The position numbers and the translations under genes are program-made. The notes below the pieces were generated by a model that saw only the letters and a program-made list of their open reading frames with translations, was not told where the DNA came from and made no database searches. This document shows positions 1-11,066 of a DNA stretch of 64,000 bases, piece by piece. Source of the DNA: Euclidia mi. Its lineage: Eukaryota > Arthropoda > Insecta > Lepidoptera > Erebidae. Each line of letters starts with the position of its first letter. Within the stretch, counting starts at the first letter, position 1. The DNA lies in NCBI GenBank assembly GCA_944739405.2, contig OX123186.2, positions 10,810,995 through 10,874,994 on the forward strand, in the 5' to 3' direction.

Positions 1-404
1 GTCACTCAAGCTATTAGTGCTACCTGGCGGTCGTTTCAAGCATTTTTTAACTATAGTAGGTATTTTATTAGATATTATTAGACAAATTTATTTTATTATG
101 TGGTTCAATTACATATACATCCCTAAGTGAAAACCATGGTTTTCGCTTATGGATGTACATGCTACTCTACTGAAGTGTGTAACTGCGTACTGTAAAATTA
201 TATAAAATAAAACATTGGTTTAATAGCACCCTTTATTTTTCAAACGTTTTTTACAATATTCATAACATTTTTGATGTATCTGAGATTTTTCATCATAGTC
301 AATTCTGGACCCAGTTAAAACTTTATTGATGACTTTACACCAAGTAAAAATAAATAAGTTGGTGCATATTTCTTCAAAATTTTTGAGATTTTTTTATTCA
401 AGAT
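1..404. other. AT-rich sequence, nothing recognised
   Basis: No open frame with plausible coding character, no tRNA box pair and no recognisable repeat end is visible. A short imperfect inverted repeat lies around 119-151 (catccctaagtgaaaaccat facing atggttttcgcttatggatg). Confidence 0.5.
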
Positions 405-492
405 GCGTAAGTTCCTAATGCAGCCCTTCTGCGTGACTCCACTCATCCGGCGCAGCATATTCATCTCATTGACACGCAGGCTGTGCGATACA
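405..492 (-). pseudogene. RTE-like LINE reverse transcriptase scrap
   Basis: Read on the minus strand this stretch gives NEMNMLRRMSGVTQKGCIRN. This resembles the region after the RT palm domain in RTE-like LINEs; the same block appears in the LINE at 34.8-36.3 kb as EMRALRSMCGVSLTDRIRN. Only about 30 codons survive, with no flanking RT motifs, so it is a short relic. Assignment rests on that internal comparison and on family knowledge. Confidence 0.5.
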
Positions 493-594
493 ATCGCTGG
501 CAGCTATAGTTCGGATAAAAACCTGTGTTGCACATTTTACTTTCATGTTTGATATTTTCTTTGAATTCACATGATATATTACTTTTGGCATTAA

Positions 595-800
595 GCAAAG
601 TCACACTTTGCAGAAGCATAGTATGTTTCCTTTTGCTAAATTTTCTTGCCCATCATTAATTACTTTAAAAATTATTTTTATTATTTTCTCAAATTGATCA
701 AATATATTGTCATTGAAGTCGGGTGTCAGGGAAGCTGTTCGAATCATTCGGCTAAGTATTATTAGTGATGGTAATACAAAAACCTTTCTGAGCACGCACT
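595..800 (-). pseudogene. P-element/THAP9-type transposase fragment
   Basis: The minus strand carries about 64 open codons beginning LRKVFVLPSL and continuing through SRMIRTASLTPDFNDNIFDQ. The spacing of F-x-LPS..TL..., P-x-FN-x-NIFDQ matches the block just after the FTL-EK-x-ALS-YKQSP motif in P-element/THAP transposases. The larger relic at 25.96-26.53 kb has the same block (FILPTPQTLVKL...GLNKNIFDQ). No THAP finger or catalytic acidic residues are seen nearby. It is a decayed piece of a P-superfamily transposase, not a working gene. Confidence 0.5.
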
Positions 801-954
801 CGGACCCTATTTCTAATAAGTCACCACTTTCTCGCCTTTTTTAAACAGTCTGCCCATTTTTCATTTACCAATCTTCCTGATACTGTAGCATAGTGAAAAT
901 CATTGCAGGGGATATATACATTCAGTGTCTTTAAAAGAAATGGGTTTTCTCATA

Positions 955-1170
955 GCTTTAATCGTCATCATCATCCTCCTAGTTTTCAACCTGGGGTCCG
1001 CTTACTCCTCTAACCGGATTTGGCTGAATATGAGTTTTTCCACAGAGCGACTGCCTGTCTGACCTCCGCAACCCAAAGGGATAGCACTATTCCATGGTTT
1101 AGACTAGTGACAGTTTATTTTGAAGTTATTGATTCCTTAAAATGACTGCCCATTACTTTAAGGAAACTTT
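955..1170 (-). repeat. Lepidopteran-type SINE copy (family A), minus strand
   Basis: The block holds ccggatttggctgaatat, actgcctgtctgacctcc and attccatgg(t/a)ttagacta in fixed order. Other copies are at 28.29, 60.19 and 61.2 kb, with a weak one at 31.36 kb. The tail is an ATG-type simple repeat (atcgtcatcatcatcc) at the low-coordinate end, so the element lies on the minus strand. The tRNA-like head is missing here but present in the 60.2-60.86 kb copy. Confidence 0.65.
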
Positions 1171-1589
1171 ACACACAAAACGATAACTTTAATATCAGTT
1201 AGATGACTTATAAAAGTGGCTTTAGTTACTTATAAATTTTATTACAGTTTCAAACACAACATCTTCTTGTGGACATTGCTGTGAATGTTGCTAAATTCCA
1301 GTGGAATGCAAAATTTCTCAAGTAAGATAGGAAAGCCTAGGCGAAGAGTGCGGGAATCAGAGTCCAGGAAATTAGGAAACATTAACATTTAAATGTTGTT
1401 TTCAAAATAAAAATTGCTTTTTACAGATATTTTTATGGAGAAAATTTTGAAATAAATATTATAAGAATAATTAAACGTGATAATAAGTGATTATGTAAAA
1501 AAGTGAGTTCTACTGCCATCTAGCGCTCATTTTATCTAAATAAATGAGGTTCTATTCAACTTTGTTCTAAGTTTTAAAACCATGAAATG

Positions 1590-1802
1590 TACCATTTCAC
1601 TGTAATTCACAAGTCGACAATTTGATACATGCGTTCTGAATTCAAACTTTATGACAACTACAATTTTGTTTTTTCCTACGGTGTCGAGGCTGCCGCGCTC
1701 TAGGCCGCGTTCACATTTATCTGATGTAATCTGTCGTGACGGCGTCTGTCGTGTCGCGACAGACAATATCCCGGTCTGTGACAGAAAAGGGGGGGGGGGG
1801 GG
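1590..1802 (+). repeat. DNA-transposon end, left copy 1 (TIR-like)
   Basis: A segment with ttctgaattcaaactttatg, followed by gccgcgttcacatttatctg and cgtctgtcgtgtcgcgacag, and ending in a run of G at 1790-1802. Nearly the same block recurs at 2490-2770, and its reverse complement is at about 6470-6566. The block behaves as the terminal part of a TIR transposon family. I do not recognise the family, and no transposase is present. Confidence 0.5.
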
Positions 1803-2489
1803 TCTACAGCGCGAATTAAGAGATTGGACTCAGATTAATTGTAAAAAAAAATACTTTATTTCAATATAACAGCTTAACAGTATATTTAAAATATAAAATA
1901 GTAATCGCTAATGTTAGATCTACAGAGGTATTTTTAATACGTATTTGTGTTTTTTTTACCGGGACAACGTACAAAATATAATACAAAGTTGTATTCAAAG
2001 CTCAGTAGTAAACGGCGACTTACTAAAATCTCAAATGCACCTTCAGTACCACGAGATTTGAATAAATCGTCTTCCACCATACAACTATTTTCCTCTTCTG
2101 ATGATATTTCATCCTCCAAGTAAATTACTAAAGCTAAATCAAGGTCATCGATTTTCTATCTTGGATACTTTTCGCTTGACATTTGTTTAAAAAAATGACT
2201 GACGGTGTGTTAAAACGGCCGTGGAACTTTCCACACGTCGTTATCGTAAAGACGGCCGCCTTTTTGCGTCCGTAATATTACGGCCGCTATATGACGGCAC
2301 CGCTTTCTTAGGAAACCAAAGATTAAGGAGGGTTGGCGTCAGTCAGGCAGCCGGGTAGTGAAAATACATGCCACAACCCTATTGCAGTATGATCATTTCC
2401 AAGTACTATATGTATTTATGAACAAAATTTAAAAATAAGAGTGAGAGAGACCAACGATCTCACACTGATACGTAAAACCGATAGATGGT

Positions 2490-2775
2490 AAATGTACTAT
2501 GTCACTCTAATTCACAAGTGGCAAAATACATGCGCAATAATATCACATGAGTAAATAAACCGAATAGTATCATAGATTTTCAACTATATTTTCATGTTCT
2601 GAATTCAAACTTTATGACAACTACAATTTCGTTTTTACTACAGATATTTATAAACAGATGTAGCCGAGGCTGTTGCGCTTCAGGCCGCGTTTACATTTAT
2701 CTGACGTGATCTGTAGTGACGGCGTCTGTCTTGTCGCGGCAGACAATATCCCGGTCTGTGACAGGGAGGGTGGGG
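2490..2775 (+). repeat. DNA-transposon end, left copy 2 (TIR-like)
   Basis: This is a second diverged copy of the block at 1590-1802. Shared parts include cactctaattcacaagt, gaattcaaactttatgacaa and catttatctgacgtgatctg. With the inverted copy at 6470-6566 it could mark the two ends of one element of about 3.9 kb that encloses the satellite. Target-site duplications could not be defined by eye. Confidence 0.45.
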
Positions 2776-2982
2776 TGTGGGGCCGGTACAGCGTGCGACA
2801 CGACACGTCAGACAAATGTGTACTGTCTGTCGTAAAGCGTCAGACGCGCGTATACAATTGCGCTATGGACGACGAACTAATTGACTTTTTTTATAATATT
2901 ATTCTTATACAGTACCTATAGACGAGCTAATCGAATACAAAATAATATAATCCTATGTAAATAATTTATGGATATAATTGGA

Positions 2983-3130
2983 CTAGCTGACCCAGCGAAC
3001 TCCGTATCGCCTTTTTAAGAGTTTTCATTTAATTCCCTTTTTTTCCAAGCCCCTTTTCCAAAGTAACTATTGACTTAGCGCTTAATCTCTTATCATTCCA
3101 GGGTCTATAAATGACGCAAAAACAAACATA
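2983..3130 (+). repeat. Head of dispersed element (ctagctgacccagcgaa family)
   Basis: The block starts ctagctgacccagcgaac and runs through cgcttaatctcttatcattc. It matches 27219-27365 closely. In both places it leads into a sequence containing the ccgccatctttgat motif, which here has expanded into a satellite and at 27.4 kb remains at about one unit. It is therefore the flank of a mobile element, not a random neighbour of the satellite. Confidence 0.6.
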
Positions 3131-3144
3131 GATTTTTATTTAAT

Positions 3145-5970
3145 AAAAAAAAAATCCCATCCGCCATCTTTGATCACGAAATAGATGGTGTTTTTGAATT
3201 CCTCATTCCTTAAAATATCGGAGACGATACCCATATCAACTTAAAAAAAAATCCCGTCCGCCATCTTTGATTTCCTATCCGCCATCTTGAATCACGAAAT
3301 AGATGTTGCATTTGGATTTCCCATCCCTTCAAACATCAGAAACGATACCCATATTGATTAAAAAAAAATCCCATCCGCCATTTTTGATCACGAAATAGAT
3401 GGTGTTTTTGAATTCCCTATTTCTTAAAATATCGGAGACGATGCCCATATCGACTTTAAAAAAATTACCGTCCGCCATCTTTGATTTCCTATCCGCCATC
3501 TTTGATCATGAAATAGATGTTGTATTTAGATTCGCCATCCCTTAAAACATCGGAGACGATAACCATATTGATTTTTTTAAACTATTTCATCCGCCATCTT
3601 TGATTTCTCATCCGCCATCTTTGATCACGAAATAGATGTCGGATTTGGATTCTCCATCCCTTTAAATATCGGCGACGATACCCATATCGACTTTAAAAAA
3701 AATCCCGTCCGCCATCTTTGATTTCCTATCCGCCATCTTTGATCACGAAATAGATGTTGTGTTTGGATTCACCATCCCTTAAATCATGCGACACGATACC
3801 CATATTGATTTTTTAATTTTTTCCCATCCGCCATCTTTGATTTCCCATCCGCCATCTTGAATCACGAAATAGATGTTGTATTTGGATTCCCCATCCCTTC
3901 AAACATCGGAGACGATACCAATATTGATTTTAAAAAAAATCCCATCCGCCATATTTGATCACGAAATAGATGGTGTTTTTGAATTCCCAATTCCTTAAAA
4001 TATCGGAGACGATACCCATATCGACTTTAGAAAAAATCCCGTCCACCATATTTTATTTCCTATCCGCCATCTTTGATCACGAAATAGATGTTGTATTTGT
4101 ATTCACCATCCCTTAAATCATCGGAGACGATACCCATATTGACTTTTTAATTTTTTCCCATCCGCCATCTTTGATTTCCCATCCGCCATCTTGAATCACG
4201 AAATAGATGTTGCATTTGGATTTCCCATCCCTTCAAACATCAGAAACGATACCCATATTGATTAAAAAAAAATCCCATCCGCCATTTTTGATCACGAAAT
4301 AGATGGTGTTTTTGAATTCCCTATTTCTTAAAATATCGGAGACGATGCCCATATCGACTTTAAAAAAATTACCGTCCGCCATCTTTGATTTCCTATCCGC
4401 CATCTTTGATCATGAAATAGATGTTGTATTTAGATTCGCCATCCCTTAAAACATCGGAGACGATAACCATATTGATTTTTTTAAACTATTTCATCCGCCA
4501 TCTTTGATTTCTCATCCGCCATCTTTGATCACGAAATAGATGTCGGATTTGGATTCTCCATCCCTTTAAATATCGGCGACGATACCCATATCGACTTTAA
4601 AAAAAATCCCGTCCGCCATCTTTGATTTCCTATCCGCCATCTTTGATCACGAAATAGATGTTGTGTTTGGATTCACCATCCCTTAAATCATGCGACACGA
4701 TACCCATATTGATTTTTTAATTTTTTCCCATCCGCCATCTTTGATTTCCCATCCGCCATCTTGAATCACGAAATAGATGTTGTATTTGGATTCCCCATCC
4801 CTTCAAACATCGGAGACGATACCAATATTGATTTTAAAAAAAGTCCCATCCGCCATATTTGATCACGAAATAGATGGTGTTTTTGAATTCCCAATTCCTT
4901 AAAATATCGGAGACGATACCCATATCGACTTTAGAAAAAATCCCGTCCACCATCTTTGATTTCCTATCCGCCATCTTTGATCACGAAATAGATGTTGTAT
5001 TTGTATTCACCATCCCTTAAATCATCGGAGACGATACCCATATTGACTTTTTAATTTTTTCCCATCCGCCATCTTTGATTTCCCATCCGCCATCTTGAAT
5101 CACGAAATAGATGTTGCATTTGGATTTCCCATCCCTTCAAACATCAGAAACGATACCCATGTTGATTAAAAAAAAATCCCATCCGCCATTTTTGATCACG
5201 AAATAGATGGTGTTTTTGAATTCCCTATTTCTTAAAATATCGGAGACGATGCCCATATCGACTTTAAAAAAATTCCCGTCCGCCATCTTTGATTTCCTAT
5301 CCGCCATCTTTGATCATGAAATAGATGTTGTATTTAGATTCGCCATCCCTTAAAACATCGGAGACGATAACCATATTGATTTTTTTAAACTATTTCATCC
5401 GCCATCTTTGATTTCTCATCCGCCATCTTTGATCACGAAATAGATGTCGGATTTGGATTCTCCATCCCTTTAAATATCGGCGACGATACCCATATCGACT
5501 TTAAAAAAAATCCCGTCCGCCATCTTTGATTTCCTATCCACCATCTTTGATCACGAAGTAGATGTTGTATTTGGATTCACCATCCCTTATATCATCAGAG
5601 ACGATACCCATATTGATTTTTAAATTTTTCCCATCCGCCATTTTTGATTTCCCATCCGCCATCTTGAATCACGAAATAGATGTTGTATTTGGATTCCCCA
5701 TCCCTTAAAACATCGGAGACGATACCAATATTGATTTTTAAAATTTTTCCCATCCGCCATCTTTGATTGCCCATCCGCCATCTTTGATCACGAAATAGAT
5801 GTTGTATTACGATTCCCCACCCCTTAAAATATCGAAGGCGATTCCGATATTGATATTTAAAATTTTCTCATCCGCCATCTCTGATTTTCCGTCCGCCATC
5901 TTGGATCATTAAATAAATTTCATATTATTAATCAGCGTCCCGAAAATCTCGAAAACGATACCCATATAGA
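3145..5970 (+). repeat. Satellite with 904-bp higher-order repeat
   Basis: Tandem monomers of about 96 and about 118 bp share ccgccatctttgatcacgaa, atagatgttg and ggagacgatacccatat. The longer monomer holds an extra 22-bp internal duplication of the tttgatttcctatccgccatc type. The marker agatgttgca recurs at 3301, 4205 and 5109, exactly 904 bp apart, and the first two 904-bp units differ at only a few positions. A third unit is partial, and monomers beyond about 5530 are more diverged. No coding frame is present. Confidence 0.9.
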
Positions 5971-6059
5971 TTTTATCCTATTCGTTTAGCCTTTTTTGCC
6001 TTTGACCCAACCCTCCCCCTTCTCGTTTGACCGTTTTATTATTTTTGGCTGGCCTCTAA

Positions 6060-6372
6060 AAGTTGTTGCGTAATTTTATATAGCCTATATATAGCCTTTC
6101 GGAATAATTGGGCTATCATAGGCAATAACAATTTTTAAAATCCGACTGCTAGTTCCTGAGATTAGCTGACATTATGTTTTAGCCTTTTTAGCCTTTTGCC
6201 CGGCCCCAAAGGGTCGAAGCGTTATGTTATATGGCCTATAGCCTTCCGGAATAACTGGGCTATCGTATGCAAAAATAATTTTTCAAATCCGACTGGTAGT
6301 TCCTGAGATTAGCGCGTTCAAACAAACAAACAAACAAACAAACTCTTCCGCTTTATTGTATTAGTATAGATA
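6060..6372 (+). repeat. LINE-like 3' tail with internal duplication
   Basis: Two diverged copies of a block (gcctatagccttccggaata...ctagttcctgagattagc) lie at about 6083-6167 and 6232-6313. They are followed by a caaa run and tattagtatagat. A caaacaaac run followed by a tagtatagat tail is typical of RTE/Proto2-like LINE 3' ends in insects (family knowledge). A related antisense tail is at 48.74-48.95 kb. No coding part is present. Confidence 0.55.
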
Positions 6373-6469
6373 TCTACTTAATCTGAATCGGATAATTCAT
6401 CAAAAACATTGCGAAAGCGTGAACTCCACGAGAGTAAAGACAGAACTGATTCAAAACTGCGTCAGATCG

Positions 6470-6566
6470 CGACAGATGGCGACAGATTTATAAATGTGAA
6501 CGGTAAGTAATTACGACAGAGACCGTCACGAGAGATCTCGTCAGATAAATGTGAACGCAGCTTTAT
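6470..6566 (-). repeat. DNA-transposon end, inverted copy (TIR-like)
   Basis: Its reverse complement reads gcgttcacatttatctgacg and then tctcgtgacggtctctgtcg. This matches the blocks at about 1702-1750 and 2684-2735 in opposite orientation over some 45 bp. A shorter second copy of the same motif (ccgttcacatttataaatct) lies just inside. It probably forms the right terminus of the unit that includes the satellite. Confidence 0.5.
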
Positions 6567-7510
6567 TCTATGGCCGCGCTCGTTCGGGGACCGTTTCCTC
6601 GCGCGGCAAATGCCTCGCGAGGCTGCTCGGTCTGTGTGGACCCGCCTATTTGTGATATTATTATAAAACCGTTTATACCTGCTATGTTACTGACCAACCG
6701 TTAATACGCCATAATAATACAAAAAAAAATACAATATTTACCATTTGTGCACTAGGCACTTATTTTCCTAAAACGCACGCGCGGGGCACATGTGTAGCCC
6801 ACTCAACTTCTTAGACGATTTTTACGCACGTCCTTATGCCGATGTTATAGGCATTCTACTATTAGGAGCGGGGAGAACTAATCGAGGAATACACAAGACG
6901 ATTGCGCTGTGGCATACCTAGTTCTGCCAACATATGAGAATATTACACCCTGGGTTACATATGTAGCCCACGCGTGTATTTTATTTTAGTGTTAAAACAA
7001 AATTAATAGTTAATAGATAGGCGTCAATCTCTTCACAGGAGACAGTATGTCTTTTGATGAATGCATTTCATAAAGCTTGTCCATGTTAGTTAAGCATATA
7101 TATTATATTAAAACAAGCACAACATAAACACCAGACATACAAAGGTACACAAACATTCGTGTACGGAAATACAAAGAAAGAGTTTCGCAGTGCAGATCGG
7201 ATTTCACAAACAGCTGAAAATAAACGCTCGGAGAACGTTGAAGAAGTTGTTGTAGTGTTATCCTTTCTCGGATTACGTTATCCCGGGCCCGGGACATCCC
7301 GGGATTTAATGAATGCTTCTGCGAACTAGTAGCACGGTAATCAATCTTTGTGAATGCTTGTTTCTTTGTTAACTGCTATTCTGAGTATTATTGTTAAACT
7401 GTCGCGTTGTCAACACAGAGAAATGCTTTCACTTAATTTAAAATACTTTAGAAAAGGAGTTATTAGTACTGATTAATATTTGTAGTTTGAGTTGCTAGCT
7501 ATATAAAAGT

Positions 7511-7712
7511 ACTAGAGGACGCCAGCAGCTACGCCTGCATTTTTTTAATTTACCCGTTTTGGCCGATCCCGTGGGAATTTCGGGAAATCCCTTCTTAGTG
7601 CACCCCTACGGTCCCCAAGATGCCAAATTTCAGCTTCCTGCGCCCAATAGTTTCGGCTGTAGCGTGTCTGTCAGTCAGTCAGTAACGCAAGGATTTTATA
7701 TATTAAGAAGAT
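7511..7712 (+). repeat. Dispersed repeat family B, copy 1
   Basis: Starts actagaggacgccagcagct and ends at the (gtca)n-aacgcaaggattttatata tail. Four copies lie in the window (7511, 27470, 46750, 56664), all on the plus strand with the same boundaries. Constant ends and a short AT-rich tail suggest a short retroelement or a LINE 3' end. No protein is encoded. Confidence 0.7.
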
Positions 7713-9160
7713 AAAGAAAGCACCATATTTTTACACCAGTACACTCAACTTTAAATAGTCAGGCACATGTGAAAAACTAAGCAAATAAAAATAGACATAA
7801 TTATCATCAACCAAAAACAAGTATTATATAAAATGACCTCAATGATCAAACTCAAAACTGTTATTAATACACGTCAACTGGTAAACATAAAACATTTATA
7901 ATAAGATTTACCCTGTGTAACTAAAAGGTATTTTTTCGAGTATTTCGAAAGCTTAAAATATTAAGAAAATTCTAAATACTAAGCCATTTCAGATGTAAGC
8001 CATTATTGTTTGGCAACACATTATTTTCCTTCTATAATTTAATGTAAAATCTAGACTAGTTTTCTTTCTCTTACAAACATGAATACAAAAATTACATTTT
8101 AGTGGACTTTCTAGTTATATTATTAACCATTGTAAGTTCTTGGTGGTACAGTTGTAATTCCTTGATTTTATAATAAAAATCCTAAAGAAATATTTAATCG
8201 TTTGTAGGTAGAAACTTTGGCAATGGGCTCAGGGTTAAATCCGAACTTGGAAAAAAATAATATTTAGAATACTCAAATGATTTAACTTTAATGCAATTAT
8301 TTTACGTCATGCGATATTTATTATTATTGTACTGAAATTTTGTCGTGCGTACTACGTCATGAAAATACTCAAATAATTTAGAATGTTGTCTGCTATTCAA
8401 TAAGTACAACATTCTTGAAATGTTAATTAAATGTTGGATAGTCAGTGTATAATATTATAGTATTTCAAAAGAATGTTTCCAAATGAACCGATCTGAACCG
8501 AATTGATCTTTGTTAACACTGTTTACTTTTTTAGGTCAAATAAAAAGCTTTAAAATATAACACAAAGAATGAGGAATATATGTTTTTCCAATGTAAATAA
8601 ACAACCCATACAACAAACAAAAGGATGAAAACGTAAATTGCCTTTATAAACCGAGTGTATTTGACAGATTAATAATATTTTATTCAGTTCAGGAATGGAT
8701 TTGCTTATAATAACTACGTACCATTTCAAAGGTTTATGTTTCAACACAACGAACATGCATGTTGAACATAAAGTGAATAAAAATACGTAACAATAAACAA
8801 AGACCGTATATTGCGATCCCGCTGCCGGGATTCACACAAATGATTCAGCACTACACCAGTTTCAAAAAAGTAGGTATTGAAAAACAAAAGAAGTAGATCA
8901 CAAACATCAACGCTAAGTTTTGAACATACTAGGTGCAATCCTTTGTCACTGACTTTCGACAAAAATAATCTTTTGACTAGAGGTAAAAGTATCATTTTTA
9001 GTATTAACTACGTCCTTTGAAGGTTAAACGCACATATTTATCCAAGATATGTAGGTTTCATAGCATAACAATGATCTGGAAGATGCGCTTGATATGACAT
9101 GTGATAGTTTAGGCTTACTATATACCTTCTACGATAGCAGCAAGAGGAAAAACTATCAGA
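7713..9160. other. AT-rich sequence, nothing recognised
   Basis: No credible coding frame, RNA gene or repeat end. Short open stretches on the minus strand (8550-8995) are low-complexity and lack start, splice or family signals. Confidence 0.5.
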
Positions 9161-9176
9161 GCAAATTAATTAATCC

Positions 9177-9208
9177 ACATCGAGAATATAATTATTCTCG
9201 ATGTGGTA
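9177..9208. repeat. Short perfect hairpin
   Basis: Arms ccacatcgagaata and tattctcgatgtgg (14 bp each) face each other across taat. A second hairpin follows at about 9239-9275 (tggcgaagt facing acttcgcca). Both lie just upstream of the candidate peptide gene. Confidence 0.7.
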
Positions 9209-9429
9209 TTCTTGGTGACACAATTTGCTATAGGAGAAGTGGCGAAGTGGTACAAAAAATACTACTTCGCCATGCAAGATAACAATGGCTCGCCTTACAC
9301 ACGCCGTTTATACTTCATTCAGCGATAAACCCTTTGTAACTAGATTGTACAAAGTTAGTATAACGATACGTATAACTTCTTAAGCCACGACATCAAGTGT
9401 GGCACCGACTTGCTTCTGACGTTCGCACA

Positions 9430-9499
9430 ATGCTGCTTCGAATATGTTTTGTGTTAACTACGATTGCGGTTTGGTCAAGCTATGATTTAGTGGACGGAG
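9430..9499 (+). CDS. Candidate secreted peptide gene, exon 1 (signal peptide)
   Basis: An ATG in the context cgcacaATG opens 23 codons, starting MLLRICFVLTTIAVW, with the pattern of a cleavable signal peptide: one Arg, then a hydrophobic core. The exon ends in a consensus donor, ggag|gtgagt, leaving one base in phase 1. Joining to the acceptor at 18171 keeps the frame and gives a protein of about 93 residues. The intron would be 8.7 kb, of which 7,046 bp is the Gypsy insertion. Without that insertion the intron would be about 1.6 kb. I do not recognise the product. Further exons between the two cannot be excluded. The claim rests on splice signals and phase only. Confidence 0.45.
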
Positions 9500-9669
9500 G
9501 TGAGTTTGATGTTTTTATGAATGACAACTGTGTTGTTACTGTCAAAAATATATGACATGGGCTGGGCTTTCATGTCGCTGTGTGAGGGCAACGGAGCGTT
9601 TATTTTATGGTATGTGCGATAGTGCAGCTGAGCCAACTACATGAACACTATATTCAAGTTTGTTGAATA

Positions 9670-9732
9670 GACACGGTTTTCTAACAATATTTCAATGTTC
9701 AGAACATTGAAATATTGTTAGAAAACCGTGTC
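9670..9732. repeat. 63-bp near-perfect palindrome
   Basis: Two 31-bp arms (gacacggttttctaacaata at the left start) are exact reverse complements around the single central base at 9701. It lies in the intron of the candidate peptide gene, upstream of the Gypsy insertion. No transposon end or RNA-gene motif is evident. Confidence 0.9.
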
Positions 9733-10192
9733 GATCTTTAAAAAACTGTACCCAACCAGAGAGTATTATTACTTTCTCCTTATAAATTCACAGAGTTAAT
9801 ACATAGCTCATTCATTAAAGTAATGAAATTTTATAAATGTATTGGGTACTAAATTATATTATAATCTTCGAATTCAATGCTTGAATAGTAGTTAGTAATT
9901 CAATTTGATAAAAATATGCTGTTACCTTATTAGGTTATTAATGTAAAGTATCAATACTAGATACGTATGCTTTAAAGTACAATGTTTTGAAACTAATATA
10001 TAGGTATGCAATTTATAATTCGAAATTTTTCTTAAGTTTTGTTATCTTGCAACTCTGACATATCATCTCCCTTGTACACACGCACAACATTCGCAGAACC
10101 CATGTTTGAAAATGAAATGCGATTACGTCACGCGAAACTAGTAACATTATCGCTTCTGGCTTCTGTATATGTTGAGACTTACAGTGATAGAG

Positions 10193-10568
10193 TGTGACGT
10201 CGTGCCCCGGCGCCCGCGAGCCTCGCTACGAGTGACGCACAGCAGTGGGGCGCCCCGCTCGCTCCCCCCTCCTCGCCGGCCTTATATATACCTGGGACAC
10301 ACGAGGTTTGGCCCTTCTTGCTCCGGGACAACACGACCAAAGCTGAGTACCCCATCTGAAGACCTGTGAAGTGCCAACAACGTCGCTCACGCCCTGCATA
10401 ATAGTCTCTTCTGTTGTATGTGTATAACTGGAATTATAACGCGAGTTTAAACTTTCCTGGTGATATTTTTTTATTTATTTCCCGTAAGTCAACCTAATTA
10501 TCTCTCTTTAATTGCTCGGCGAGTGATCGATTCCGGCTACCCCGTGGAAATCAATCACTCGTGCGACA
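10193..10568 (+). repeat. Gypsy 5' LTR
   Basis: 376 bp, TG...CA-bounded, GC-rich in its first 90 bp, with a TATA-like tatatata at 10283-10290 that would serve the element's own transcription start. The copy at 16863-17238 is the 3' partner. Confidence 0.95.
10283..10290 (+). promoter_or_regulatory. TATA-like box in 5' LTR
   Basis: The sequence tatatata lies in ggccttatatatacctgg, about 90 bp into the LTR. The promoter role is inferred from position; the same motif is in the 3' LTR at 16953-16960. Confidence 0.5.
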
Positions 10569-10569
10569 T

Positions 10570-10581
10570 TGGCGCCCAATA
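10570..10581 (+). other. Primer-binding site of Gypsy element
   Basis: tggcgcccaata follows the 5' LTR after one extra T. TGGCGCCC-type sites are complementary to the 3' end of tRNA-Lys in many retroelements (family knowledge). The match after the first ten bases was not checked against a tRNA. Confidence 0.7.
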
Positions 10582-11066
10582 GAATTTTTGATTATATTTT
10601 TAAAACGTAAGTTGGCACTTTACAGGTGAGTGAAATAATTTCTTTTTCTCTTGTATATTTTTCTCCTGTGTGTGCATATATTCTGGTGTGGTGAATTGCG
10701 TACAGGTACAGTTTCTATCTATTTTGGTTGGCCATAAGCAATTTAACTGTGTAAATAACATAACGGTGATTTAATTAACGTCGGTCTAAAATCACGTTCC
10801 ACCGCGGGCAGCGTGTTGAGCCGCCAACCGGTTCTAACCGCTTAGCCGTTGAACTAACGAGCCTCGTGTTCGCGAAAAAATATTGTGATTCAACCTTTGA
10901 GTGACCTTTAAGAATTTTTTTTTTAATCCTTTACCAATCATCACACCATTGTATAATTTAGTGTATTTCAGTTTTTTTTAGCACGGTATTCGATTTTCTG
11001 GCGATATTTAATTTTTTTTCTAGTGCCGGCGTAAATACTTAGATTTTCTATTATTTTTTTGTAATA

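Noticed and set aside
3145..5970. CRISPR-like array
   Set aside because: Units are about 100 bp and tandem without unique spacers of uniform size; eukaryotic satellite structure with a 904-bp higher-order period.
10169..10369. 66-codon plus-strand frame
   Set aside because: It lies across the Gypsy 5' LTR and its flank, and the antisense LTR frame at 16816-17025 is equally open. GC-rich LTR composition explains both.
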